A stretch of 21,917 bases of DNA from an uncultured bacterium (GCA_902779075.1 CACZAK010000126.1:1-21917), one strand, 5' to 3'; shown: positions 14,099-21,590, counted from the stretch's first letter. Notes: generated by a model from the sequence alone, not told the origin. A program made the numbers and translations.

Positions 14099-15184
14099 AT
14101 GCTGAAAGAACTTGCGATAGCAGCCCTGACCGCTGGTGGAGTCTGCGCGGCCGACGCGACAAGCGCGTCCCTCCCGCTCACGCAGGAGTGGGACAAGACA
14201 TTCTCAAAATCAGACAAGGTGGAACACGCCAAGGTGACGTTCAAGAACCGCTTCGGCATCACGCTGGCTGCCGATGTGTACAGGCCGAAGTTGGGGAACG
14301 GGGAATGGGGAACGAAGAACGGTAGGGCGGTCGCCCCGCGACCGCCGAGATTTGCTGCGATTGCGGTTTCCGGCCCGTTCGGTGCGGTGAAGGAGCAATC
14401 GAGCGGACTGTACGCGCAGACGCTCGCGGAACGTGGCTTCCTGACCCTTGCGTTTGATCCGTCCTTCACGGGCGAGTCGGGCGGCTCGCCGCGTTACGTG
14501 GCTTCGCCAGACATCAACACGGAGGATTTCCAGGCGGCGGTTGACTATCTCATCTCGCGCGACGATGTGGACGCGGAGAGGATCGGCATTCTCGGCATCT
14601 GCGGATGGGGTGGTCTCGCCATCAACGCGGCAGCGGTCGATACCCGCGTCAAGGCGACGGTCGCCTCGACCATGTACGACATGACGCGGGTGACGGCGAA
14701 CGGCTACTTCGACAAGGAGGACAGCGCGGCGGCGCGCAAGGCGAAGAAGGAGGCGATGAACGCCCAGCGCATCAAGGACTTCAAGTCCGGAACATACGAG
14801 CTTGGCGGCGGCGTGGTCGATCCGCTCCCTGCCGACGCTCCGCAGTTCGTCAAGGACTACCACGCCTACTACAAGACGCCGCGCGGTTACCATGCGCGTT
14901 CGCTCAACTCGAACGGCGGATGGAACAAGACGTCCTTCCTCTCGTTCATCAACGCGAAGCTACTCGCCTACGCGGGTGAGATCGAGAGCGCGGTGATGGT
15001 GCTGCATGGCGAAAAGGCGCATAGCCGCTACTTCGGCGAAACCGCCTTCAAGATGCTCAAGAGCGAGAACAAGGAGCTTGTCATCGTCCCCGGCGCGTCG
15101 CATTGCGATCTCTACGACGGTGGCGGCAAGGGCGCAATTCCCTTCGACCGTATCGAGGCCTTCTACAGGAAATATCTGAAATAG
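14099..15184 (+). CDS. Exported alpha/beta hydrolase with a cysteine nucleophile
   Basis: A 361-residue protein with an N-terminal signal peptide (LKELAIAALTAGGVCAADA). The nucleophile elbow reads GICGWGG with Cys168 in place of the usual Ser, as in dienelactone hydrolase. A catalytic His lies in GASHCDLYD near the C-terminus, and MVLHGEKAHSRYF precedes it. The predicted fold is an esterase or dienelactone hydrolase-like enzyme acting outside the cytoplasm; the substrate is unknown. Of two nearby ATG codons, 14099 is 7 nt after AAGGAG, whereas 14093 is 1 nt after it; codons further upstream lie in or before the promoter. Two repeat insertions lie in frame, at residues 19-26 and 65-83. It is first in the cluster controlled by the divergent LysR region. 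A long hairpin follows the stop. Confidence 0.85.
   Translation: MLKELAIAALTAGGVCAADATSASLPLTQEWDKTFSKSDKVEHAKVTFKNRFGITLAADVYRPKLGNGEWGTKNGRAVAPRPPRFAAIAVSGPFGAVKEQSSGLYAQTLAERGFLTLAFDPSFTGESGGSPRYVASPDINTEDFQAAVDYLISRDDVDAERIGILGICGWGGLAINAAAVDTRVKATVASTMYDMTRVTANGYFDKEDSAAARKAKKEAMNAQRIKDFKSGTYELGGGVVDPLPADAPQFVKDYHAYYKTPRGYHARSLNSNGGWNKTSFLSFINAKLLAYAGEIESAVMVLHGEKAHSRYFGETAFKMLKSENKELVIVPGASHCDLYDGGGKGAIPFDRIEAFYRKYLK
14153..14176 (+). repeat. In-frame hairpin repeat, stem-ACAAG-stem-CTCCCG (copy 1)
   Basis: GACGCG (14153-14158), loop ACAAG, CGCGTC (14164-14169), then CCTCCCG. In frame it encodes DATSASLP just after the signal peptide. A second copy with a different stem but the same loop and tail lies at 18891. 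Confidence 0.65.
14293..14347 (+). repeat. In-frame GGGGAAY array joined to a 9-bp hairpin
   Basis: Three GGGG runs spaced by AAC and AAT (14293-14310) are followed by a perfect stem GGCGGTCGC (14326-14334) / GCGACCGCC (14338-14346) with a CCC loop. It encodes a Gly/Asn then Pro/Arg-rich insert in the hydrolase, after the VYRPK strand. Confidence 0.75.
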
Positions 15185-15241
15185 TTGTTAGACCGACGCC
15201 AACACTTCGCACAGAAAAGATCATGAGGATAACTTTGATGA

Positions 15242-15334
15242 TTGCTTTCGCTGCTGGGAGATTAGGAGTTTCGGAGGAAATCCTAAGAATCCTCCATACC
15301 TCCTAAGCTCCAAGACTCCCAGTAGCGAAAGCAA
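15242..15334. repeat. Long hairpin (19-bp stem) between hydrolase and acetyltransferase genes
   Basis: The arms 15242-15260 and 15316-15334 are 19 nt each, complementary apart from one G-T position. Inside lie a second stem TTAGGAG (15262-15268) / CTCCTAA (15300-15306) and a third GGAGGA (15273-15278) / TCCTCC (15290-15295). There is no T-tract, so it is not a plain terminator. It may be a structured RNA element, a processing or attenuation site, or a miniature repeat. No gene is visible in 15185-15380. Confidence 0.7.
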
Positions 15335-15380
15335 CTAAGAGAAATCACAAGGGAGTTATAGGCAAGTGGTTAATGATGGG

Positions 15381-15950
15381 ATGAAAATGAAGATTGAAGA
15401 GTTTAGACGTGCGATGGCCGAGACGGAGTACATTCCCGCTGGGAGTGCGCTTCATCAGGCGTTTCACGCATTCTCCCAGGAGGCGCTGAAGATCACGGCG
15501 GAGTTGAACGGCGCGTACCATACGCCTGAGGAAGTGCGTGCGCTCATGTCGCAGCTGATGGCGAGCGAGATCGACGAGTCGTTCGGTCTCTTCCCGCCGT
15601 TCCACACGGACTGTGGCAAGAACACGAAGATCGGTAAGCGCGTGTTCATCAACGCCGGCTGTCAGTTCCAGGATCAGGGCGGAATCACAATCGGCGACGA
15701 CGTGCTTGTTGGTCCGCAGACGATTATCGCGACGCTCAACCACGATCCCGATCCCGAGAAGCGCGGTGGGATGTTCGCAAAGCCTGTCGTCGTCGGCGAC
15801 AAGGTCTGGCTCGGCGCACGTGTGACGATCTGCCCCGGCGTGACGATTGGCGAAGGCGCGATCGTCGGCGCGGGCGCGGTCGTGACGAAGGACGTGCCGC
15901 CGCGCACCGTCGTCGCCGGCGTTCCGGCGAAGGTCATCAAGCAATGCTGA
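15381..15950 (+). CDS. Hexapeptide-repeat acyltransferase (maltose O-acetyltransferase / NodL-like)
   Basis: A 189-residue protein. An N-terminal helical segment (residues 1-55) is followed by left-handed beta-helix repeats of the form [IV]-G-x-x-V: IGKRVFINAGC, IGDDVLVGPQT, VGDKVWLGARV, IGEGAIVGAGAVVTKDVPP and a closing VVAGVPAKVIK. The conserved catalytic His lies in TLNHDPDP. It transfers an acetyl group from acetyl-CoA to a sugar or other small acceptor in the cytoplasm; the acceptor cannot be deduced. ATG 15381 is preferred; GTG 15366 and ATG 15387 are alternatives, and no ideal ribosome site decides between them. It is the one non-exported enzyme in the early part of the cluster. Confidence 0.88.
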   Translation: MKMKIEEFRRAMAETEYIPAGSALHQAFHAFSQEALKITAELNGAYHTPEEVRALMSQLMASEIDESFGLFPPFHTDCGKNTKIGKRVFINAGCQFQDQGGITIGDDVLVGPQTIIATLNHDPDPEKRGGMFAKPVVVGDKVWLGARVTICPGVTIGEGAIVGAGAVVTKDVPPRTVVAGVPAKVIKQC

Positions 15951-15969
15951 CCCTTTGCGTTCTTTACGG

Positions 15970-15975
15970 TAAAAT
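15970..15975 (+). promoter_or_regulatory. -10-like box before the flavodoxin gene
   Basis: GGTAAAAT with TAAAAT at 15970-15975. A transcript would start near 15982, right at the AAGAAAGGA ribosome site of the flavodoxin gene (ATG 15999). No -35 and no TGn element is seen. Confidence 0.4.
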
Positions 15976-15998
15976 ACAACCAAGAAAGGAAAACGAAA

Positions 15999-16622
15999 AT
16001 GAACAGGAAAGAATTCATCAAGAACATGGGCGCGGCTGCAGGCATTGCGGCGCTCGGACTGGGCTGCTCAAAAGAGGCGGAGGCAAGTGGAACGGCCGAC
16101 ACAAACAAGGTAGCCGTGTCCGCCGGCAAAATGGCCGTTGTGTACTTCTCGTGGAGCCCTGACGGCAACACGCGCTTCGCGGCGACGACCATCGCGAAGA
16201 AGGCCGGCGCGGCGCTCTTCGAGATCAAGGCCAAGACGCCCTACAACAGCGACTTCAACAAGTGCTGCGACGAGGCGAAGCCGGAATGCTACGGCAAGAA
16301 GCTCCGCTCGATCAACCCGATCGAGGGACTCGACCTCGCGAAATACGACGTCGTGTTCGTTGGCACGCCTGACTGGTGGGGCACGATGGCGCCGCCCGTT
16401 CGCACGTGGGTGACGCAGAACAAAGACGCGCTCAAGGGCAAGACCGTCTGCATCTTCCAGACGCACGGCGGCGGCGGAATGGAGCGCGTCGGCAAGGAGT
16501 TTGCTGATGTGATTGGTGACGCGGCGAAAGTCCTGCCGCCCAAGGCGTTCCCGGGATCGTCCATCAAGTCCGCCACGAAGGCGCTTGAGGCGTTCGTCAC
16601 GGATCGTCTCACGGTGAAGTGA
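15999..16622 (+). CDS. Exported flavodoxin-like protein
   Basis: A 207-residue protein. The N-terminus MNRKEFIKNMGAAAGIAALG resembles a Tat signal but with Arg-Lys instead of twin Arg; a Cys in LGCSKE could be a lipidation site, though the lipobox is imperfect. The flavodoxin domain (Flavodoxin_4 type) starts at MAVVYFSWS, where the FMN-phosphate loop reads SPDGNTRFAA. It continues with VVFVGTPDWWGTMAPPVRTWV and FQTHGGGGMERVGKEF, which cover the FMN ring. It would carry electrons outside the cytoplasm or at the membrane. AAGAAAGGA lies about 8 nt before the start. It lies 43 bp upstream of an aldo/keto reductase gene sharing the same MNRKEFIK start. Confidence 0.9.
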   Translation: MNRKEFIKNMGAAAGIAALGLGCSKEAEASGTADTNKVAVSAGKMAVVYFSWSPDGNTRFAATTIAKKAGAALFEIKAKTPYNSDFNKCCDEAKPECYGKKLRSINPIEGLDLAKYDVVFVGTPDWWGTMAPPVRTWVTQNKDALKGKTVCIFQTHGGGGMERVGKEFADVIGDAAKVLPPKAFPGSSIKSATKALEAFVTDRLTVK

Positions 16623-16665
16623 ATCACGCAGAGGCGCAGAGAACTGGTGAATGTGAGACGACGAG

Positions 16666-17705
16666 ATGAACAGAAAAGAGTTTATCAAGGGCATAGGACT
16701 TGTCGCGGGCGCGGCGGCGATTGCCATGCGGACAAAGGCCGCAGGCGACACGCCGTGTAACCGTGGATCGACCGGTGGGGTGGCGAGTTCACTTCCGAAT
16801 CGGGTTCTCGGCTCGGGACGCGCGGCGATGTCCGTATCCACGCTCGGATTCGGCTGCATGGGCCTCACGTACAACCGTTCGCAGCATCCTGACAAAAAGC
16901 AGATGTCGCGGCTTCTGGCCAGGGCCGTGGACTGCGGCGTGACGCTGTTCGACACGGCGATCGTCTATGGTCCGCTCGAAAACGAACTGTTCGTGGGCGA
17001 GGCCCTTGCTCCCTACAAAGGACGGATCAACATCACGACGAAGTTCGGGCACGAGATCGTGGACGGCAAGGCGACGGGACGCCAGACGAGCCGCCCGGAC
17101 GTCGTGCGCCGCACGTGGCTGGATGCATCGCCGACCTCATCCGCGAGGGGAAGGTGCAGCGGTGGGGGCTCTGCGAAGTGTCGGCGGACATTATCCGCCG
17201 CGCCCATGCGGTCTGTCCGCTCACGGCGATCCAGAGCGAATACCACCTCATGCACCGTCTTGTGGAAAAGAACGGCGTGCTGGACGTCTGCCGCGAACTG
17301 GGCATCGGATTCGTCCCGTACAGCCCGATCAACAGGGGTTTTCTCGGCGGCGACATCAACGAATACACGCAGTTCGACGCGGCGAACGACAACCGCCAGA
17401 CCCTCCCTCGCTTCCAACCGGAGGCGCTGCGCCTCAACACGCGCATCGTGAACGTGTTGCAGCGGTTCGGGCGGACGCGCGGCATGACATCCGCGCAGGT
17501 CGCGCTCGCGTGGCTCCTCTCTAAGGCGCCGTTCGTCGTCCCGATTCCCGGCACGACGAAACAGGCGCACCTCTACGAGAACCTGCACACGCTCGATTTC
17601 ACGCTTTCCACGGGCGACATCGCCGAACTGGAGCGCGCGGTCGAGGCCATTCCCGTCATCGGCGACCGCTACGACGCCGAACAGCAAAAGCGCGTACTTG
17701 GGTGA
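16666..17705 (+). pseudogene. Exported aldo/keto reductase, broken by an internal deletion
   Basis: The first frame (from ATG 16666) encodes a signal-like MNRKEFIKGIGLVAGAAAIA, then an aldo/keto reductase start with LGFGCMGLTYN, FDTAIVYGPLENE (catalytic Asp and Tyr) and TTKFGHE (catalytic Lys), up to SRPDVVRR near 17112. The family continuation then appears in another frame from about 17121: AGCIADLIREGKVQRWGLCEVS, VPYSPINRGFLGG and PIPGTTK. The missing piece is about 35-40 residues and normally holds the catalytic His in a YYQHR-like segment. The break is therefore a deletion of about 110 bp plus frameshift rather than a simple indel, and the enzyme should be dead. It sits between flavodoxin and cupin genes. 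Confidence 0.88.
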
Positions 17706-17765
17706 ACGGTAAAACTACCTTTGCGAATTTGGCATAAGACAAAGAAACAAGAAAGGAAATAGACA

Positions 17766-18212
17766 ATGAAAGAAATCAAGACAACAGCGGACATCACCAA
17801 TGCGACGGCGATCGACCTTGGCCCGCTTGCGGAGATCAAGGACTATGTACTTGAGCTTGGCCCAGATGTGAAGATTCCGGGCAAGGTGTTCGGCGGAACT
17901 GCAGTCAAGGCTGGCGGCGCGGACTTCTCGCTGCAAGTGTTCGCCCCCGGCACGGAGGGCGGATTCTACCATACGCACAAGGAACACGAAGAGCTGTACT
18001 TCTTCCTTTCAGGAGAGGGCGAATATCAGGTCGATGGCACGAACATCCCCGTCAAAGAGGGTTCAGTCGTGCGTGTCTCTCCCGCAGGCAAGCGCGCCGT
18101 CCGCAACACGGGTTCGACACCGCTCACAATGCTCTGCGTTCAGTACAGGGCCGCGCCGGGCAGCGTCACGCCAGCCGACGGAACGATTCTCGCCGATCCG
18201 GTAAAGTGGTAG
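17766..18212 (+). CDS. Single-domain cupin protein
   Basis: A 148-residue cytoplasmic protein with no signal peptide. Cupin motif 1 reads GGFYHTHKEHEELYFFLSGEG, giving likely metal ligands His69, His71 and Glu75/Glu76. Motif 2 is around PVKEGSVVRVSPAGKRAVRNTG, where the usual final His is absent or replaced by Arg/Asn. The substrate is unknown; small cupins in such redox clusters may be isomerases, dioxygenases or sensors. AAGAAAGGA lies upstream of the ATG. It is separated from the aldo/keto reductase remnant by 60 bp and from the next gene by 40 bp, so it likely belongs to one transcript. Confidence 0.88.
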   Translation: MKEIKTTADITNATAIDLGPLAEIKDYVLELGPDVKIPGKVFGGTAVKAGGADFSLQVFAPGTEGGFYHTHKEHEELYFFLSGEGEYQVDGTNIPVKEGSVVRVSPAGKRAVRNTGSTPLTMLCVQYRAAPGSVTPADGTILADPVKW

Positions 18213-18252
18213 TCGAGTCGGACAAGGGCAAAGGTACGAAGGAGGTTAGGAG

Positions 18253-19320
18253 TTGAAGAAACTTATCATAGGAGGAATGGCAATGGCCAGTGCGATCATG
18301 GCAGATGCGGCGGAATTGACGCCAAAGGAAAACACGATCGTCGATATCGGCGCGTGGACGGCGCGGGGCGAGCAGGACAAGCTCGGCGTGGCGTTCAAGG
18401 CGGGGTTCGAGGCGGGGCTCACGCTCAACGAGGCGAAGGAACTTGTCGGGCAGCTCTACGCCTACTGCGGCTTCCCGCGAGCGCTCAATGCGGCGGGAAC
18501 GCTGATGAAGGTGTGGAATGAGGGGAACGGGGAATCGGGAACGGGGAACGGGAAATGGGGCGAGGGACGTACGGCGTCTATGCCGCGCGGCTCGCTCGGC
18601 GAGCGTGCCCTGCCGGTCGGGACGGCGAACCAGACGAAGCTATGCGGCGGGCCGGTGAAGGGGGCGCTCTTCGACTTCCATCCGCAACTCGACGAATACC
18701 TGAAGACGCATCTCTTCGGCGACATCTTCGCGCGCGATGTCCTTGACTGGCGGACGCGCGAGATCGTCACGATCGCCGCGCTCGCGGCACGTCCCGAGAC
18801 GGCGCCGCAGATGAAGGCGCATATCGCGATTGGCAAGGTGAACGGCGTCACCGACGCGCAGGCGAAAGCGATTGTGCGGCGCGTACAGGTGGCCGCGACA
18901 AGCGCGGCCCTCCCGTCCGACTGGTCGCCGATCCCCGTGGGCGAGCCCAATACCGCGTACGCCAAGTACTTCATCGGCAACAGCTATCTCCACAAGCTCA
19001 CGCTCGACCAGGTTCCGGCGTTCGGCGTCACGTTCGAGCCGGGCTGCCGCAACAACTGGCACATCCACCACGCGAAGACGGGCGGCGGACAGATGCTCAT
19101 CGTCACGGCGGGCGAGGGCTTCTATCAGGAATGGGGCAAGCCGGCGCGCCGGCTCAAGAAGGGCGACACGGTGAACATCCCGGCGAATGTCAAGCACTGG
19201 CACGGCGCCGCGCCTGATTCGTGGTTCCAGCACATCGCCCTCGAAGTGCCCGGAACGGAGCAGTCGAACGAATGGTGCGAACCGGTGGATGACGCCGCCT
19301 ACGCCGAGGCGACAAAATAA
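18253..19320 (+). CDS. Exported carboxymuconolactone decarboxylase-cupin fusion
   Basis: A 355-residue protein with a signal peptide (MKKLIIGGMAMASAIMADA). Residues 30-90 and 135-210 are two alpha-helical carboxymuconolactone decarboxylase/AhpD-like segments (GQLYAYCGFPRALNA; DWRTREIVTIAALAA). Residues 245-335 form a cupin with NNWHIHHAKTGGGQ (His270, His272, Gln280) and VKHWHG (His315/His317). The start is TTG with GGAGG 7 nt upstream; it gives a Lys-Lys signal peptide. An ATG at 18283 with AGGAGG 7 nt upstream is the alternative but loses the positive charges. Two repeats lie in frame: a G-rich array with hairpin (residues 91-118) and a hairpin at 214-221. The reaction is unknown; these fusions often neighbour LysR, flavodoxin and aldo/keto reductase genes. 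Confidence 0.88.
   Translation: MKKLIIGGMAMASAIMADAAELTPKENTIVDIGAWTARGEQDKLGVAFKAGFEAGLTLNEAKELVGQLYAYCGFPRALNAAGTLMKVWNEGNGESGTGNGKWGEGRTASMPRGSLGERALPVGTANQTKLCGGPVKGALFDFHPQLDEYLKTHLFGDIFARDVLDWRTREIVTIAALAARPETAPQMKAHIAIGKVNGVTDAQAKAIVRRVQVAATSAALPSDWSPIPVGEPNTAYAKYFIGNSYLHKLTLDQVPAFGVTFEPGCRNNWHIHHAKTGGGQMLIVTAGEGFYQEWGKPARRLKKGDTVNIPANVKHWHGAAPDSWFQHIALEVPGTEQSNEWCEPVDDAAYAEATK
18522..18604 (+). repeat. In-frame GGGGAAY array followed by a hairpin, in the CMD-cupin gene
   Basis: Six G-runs (four GGGG and two GGG) lie in 18522-18560. They are followed by GC-rich sequence ending in the stem GCTCGC (18590-18595) / GCGAGC (18599-18604). It encodes a Gly/Asn/Arg-rich insert between the two decarboxylase-like segments. 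It is the longest of three such arrays in the window. Confidence 0.75.
18891..18915 (+). repeat. In-frame hairpin repeat, stem-ACAAG-stem-CTCCCG (copy 2)
   Basis: A perfect 7-bp stem GGCCGCG (18891-18897) / CGCGGCC (18903-18909) around the loop ACAAG, then CTCCCG. It encodes AATSAALP in the linker between decarboxylase and cupin domains. It matches copy 1 at 14153 in loop and tail but not in stem sequence. Confidence 0.65.
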
Positions 19321-19377
19321 AGCAGGAAAAACACAATCTATACGCTGCCAGATCTGCGTCCACCAGGGTGCCGCCAA

Positions 19378-20715
19378 TTAGAGCCTCTTGAGGATTGTTT
19401 CGTCCAGCATGAACGGTATCACGCCGACGCGAATGATGCCGTCTGTATCCGAACGCGCCTCGCCGTAGTCATCTGTAATGACGATTTTCTTGAAAAAGTC
19501 ACCGGTCTTGCGCAACGAAAGCGTCTCCTGCCGATCCTTCGCCGCATCCTCGATCCGTAATGCCGACTGTATGTAGATTTTGTCATTGCCTCGGTTGACC
19601 ACGAAGTCAATCTCGTGCTGTCGTATCGACTGCCGACCGTTGTCGTCGCGCGAGGAAACTGGAACCACACCGACGTCAACGTTACATCCTCTGCGCAGGA
19701 GTTCGTTGTAGATCGCGTTCTCCATGGGATGGCTGAGATCGGTATCGCGAAAGTTGAGCCGCGCATTGCGGAGTCCTAGGTCAGTCGCATAGTACTTCAT
19801 GGGCGAATCGAGGTAGCGGCGTCCCTTCACCTCGAATCTCCGAGCATGGCGGAAGAGAAACGCATCCTCAAGATACTCGATGTAGCCTTTGAGCGTATGG
19901 TCACTCGGATGCATTTTCCAGAGCGTGTTCATCGTGTCGCCGATCTTGTGCGGATTTGTCAGGCTTCCAATGTCCGACGAAAGCACGTCAATCAGGTTCG
20001 ACAGCACGATGTCGTCCTTCACGCCATGCCGTTCCCGTATGTCCTTGAGGTAAACCTCGTCGAACAACCCCTTGAGGTAGGCGGCACGCTCGTCGGCATC
20101 GTCCGTCAGCGCGGCGACCGGCATGCCGCCCCACGTCAGGTAGCGGTGGAACGCCTCCATCTTGTCGGAAAGCCCCGATGCCGGCAGCCATTCCGCAAAC
20201 GACAGCGGCCAGACGTGGAGCTGCTGCCCTCGATCACGGAAGTTCGTGGCGATGTCGATTGAGAGCGTCTTCGAATTCGATCCGGTTACATAGACGTCTG
20301 CGTTTTCGATTTTCTTCCATCCGTTCAGGACGTCGTAGAACGTGACGAGCGCGTCTTCGCGGTCTTCGGGCGCGAGAGCCGAAATGTCTATCCCGGGAGC
20401 CGGCACCTTGACCGAACGCTGAATCTCGTCGATGAACACGTAATACGGTTTCCTTCCTTTACGGATGCGGCCACGCACGTATTCGTCGAGCTTGAGAGGA
20501 TTCCTGAGAGTGATGAACTGCTTGTCGTCGAGGTCAACTGATATGATATGATCCTCCGCGACGCCTTCCGCAAGAAGCCGTTTGCGGAAAAGCGTGTCAA
20601 GCAGATACGACTTGCCGCACCGTCTGATGCCGGTGATGACCTTCACAAAGCCGTTCATGCGCCGAGCAAGCAACGTCTCAACGTACGAATCTCTTACTAT
20701 ACTCACTTTTCTCAT
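19378..20715 (-). CDS. AAA_14/DUF4143 family ATPase
   Basis: A 445-residue protein. Walker A is GIRRCGKS (residues 29-36), Walker B is YVFIDEIQ (92-99), and a sensor-like VTGSNSKTLS follows, then a RG-containing loop. The second half is the DUF4143 domain, with LRNARLNFRD, HPMENAIYNELLRRG and the nuclease-like EIDFVV. An insert of about 20 residues lies just after Walker B. Proteins of this architecture are common and multi-copy in gut anaerobes; their role is unknown, with DNA-related or accessory functions suggested from the fold. Transcribed alone, convergent to the CMD-cupin gene and separated from it by 57 bp. The ATG at 20715 has no clear ribosome site. Confidence 0.9.
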   Translation of the reverse strand: MRKVSIVRDSYVETLLARRMNGFVKVITGIRRCGKSYLLDTLFRKRLLAEGVAEDHIISVDLDDKQFITLRNPLKLDEYVRGRIRKGRKPYYVFIDEIQRSVKVPAPGIDISALAPEDREDALVTFYDVLNGWKKIENADVYVTGSNSKTLSIDIATNFRDRGQQLHVWPLSFAEWLPASGLSDKMEAFHRYLTWGGMPVAALTDDADERAAYLKGLFDEVYLKDIRERHGVKDDIVLSNLIDVLSSDIGSLTNPHKIGDTMNTLWKMHPSDHTLKGYIEYLEDAFLFRHARRFEVKGRRYLDSPMKYYATDLGLRNARLNFRDTDLSHPMENAIYNELLRRGCNVDVGVVPVSSRDDNGRQSIRQHEIDFVVNRGNDKIYIQSALRIEDAAKDRQETLSLRKTGDFFKKIVITDDYGEARSDTDGIIRVGVIPFMLDETILKRL

Positions 20716-20760
20716 CTGCTAATTCGTTTAAATTGTTAAGTGATTTTGCAGTTCGAAAAT

Positions 20761-20769
20761 AGTATAGCA
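20761..20769 (-). promoter_or_regulatory. Extended -10 promoter of the AAA_14 ATPase gene
   Basis: On the minus strand this reads TGCTATACT. It ends 45 nt before the ATG at 20715. A short AT-rich leader without a clear ribosome site follows. Confidence 0.5.
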
Positions 20770-20912
20770 CATTTTGGGCGTTTGTGGAGAATAAAGGGAT
20801 AAAAAGCATACAAAAACAGAAAATGTGAAATGTTGCCCGCATGCGGAAGAAACAGTTCGACTAGTCAGAGGTGGGGATTTGCGTGCGGCCACAAAAGGGC
20901 TTACAGCATTGG

Positions 20913-21590
20913 TTATTTCCTACACATGGTGAAGTGGTTTTTGCGCGACTTGATCAAGCCGAGCTTGGATAGTCGGCTGATTTCCGCCGAAAGCGCGCTG
21001 CGCTCGACGCAGAGGAAGTCTGCGAGCTGCTGCCGGTCGAAGGGTATGTCGAATTCGTTTGTGCCTTTCTGTTGTGCGACAGAGCGCAGATAGGCCATCA
21101 ATCGGTCTTGCGTGGATCGGTGTGACAGGATTTCGATCTTGCGGTTCAGCTCGATCGTCTTGACGGCGAGTGCTCGCATCAGGTTGCGGACGAGCCGCGC
21201 GTGGAACGCACAGGCGTTCTCGCAGGGTGAAAGGATGCGGTCGGTCTTCACGAGCAGAACGTCGCTGTCCTCGTCCGCCTCCACGTCGACGCTCATTGTC
21301 TCGGCCCCGGACAGCGACTGCGCGGCGGCAACGATTTCCGCCGGGCCGATGTGCTTGATGATGGTGCGGCGTCCTTCAAGGACGTATGTCGAAACCGAAA
21401 GCGCGCCCGAAAGAAGGACGCCGATTCTGTCGGCGCGGTCGTCGGTCCTCATCAGCGCCTCGCCTTTCGCAAGGCGCTGGCGTCTCGCGCCGAGGCACGC
21501 AAAGAGAGCGGAAAGTCTCTCGATTCCGATTCCGTCGAAGATCGCGGACCGTTTCGCCTGGATCGCAAGATATGTTGTTTCCTGTTGCAT
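20913..21590 (-). CDS. Crp/Fnr-family transcription regulator
   Basis: A 225-residue protein from ATG 21590. Residues about 10-120 form a cyclic-nucleotide-binding-like beta-roll (GIERLSALFACLG; RIGVLLSGALSVSTYVLEGRRTIIKHIGPAEIV). A dimer helix follows, and residues 175-220 form a winged helix-turn-helix (RQQLADFLCVERSALSAEISRLSKLGLI). No N-terminal Cys cluster of the FNR type is visible. An in-frame ATG at 21608 would add six residues, but that stretch is the extended -10 box (TGATAAACT, 21599-21607), so a leaderless transcript from 21590 fits better. Divergent from a ferredoxin gene. By context it resembles regulators placed beside a ferredoxin and hybrid-cluster protein genes (HcpR-like, nitrosative or redox stress); that is inference. 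Confidence 0.9.
   Translation of the reverse strand: MQQETTYLAIQAKRSAIFDGIGIERLSALFACLGARRQRLAKGEALMRTDDRADRIGVLLSGALSVSTYVLEGRRTIIKHIGPAEIVAAAQSLSGAETMSVDVEADEDSDVLLVKTDRILSPCENACAFHARLVRNLMRALAVKTIELNRKIEILSHRSTQDRLMAYLRSVAQQKGTNEFDIPFDRQQLADFLCVERSALSAEISRLSKLGLIKSRKNHFTMCRK

Noticed and set aside
16623..16665. GC/AG-rich string resembling common intergenic CAGAG repeats before the aldo/keto reductase
   Set aside because: Only one short copy is present in the window; nothing here shows it is a repeat.
17095..17125. Programmed ribosomal frameshift in the aldo/keto reductase
   Set aside because: There is no slippery heptamer at the junction, and about 35-40 family residues including the catalytic His are missing, which frameshifting cannot restore.
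20716..20912. Search for a gene, tRNA or terminator between the AAA_14 and Crp/Fnr genes
   Set aside because: Only the ATPase promoter and a 10-bp palindrome CCGCATGCGG (20837-20846) were seen; no coding or RNA signal.
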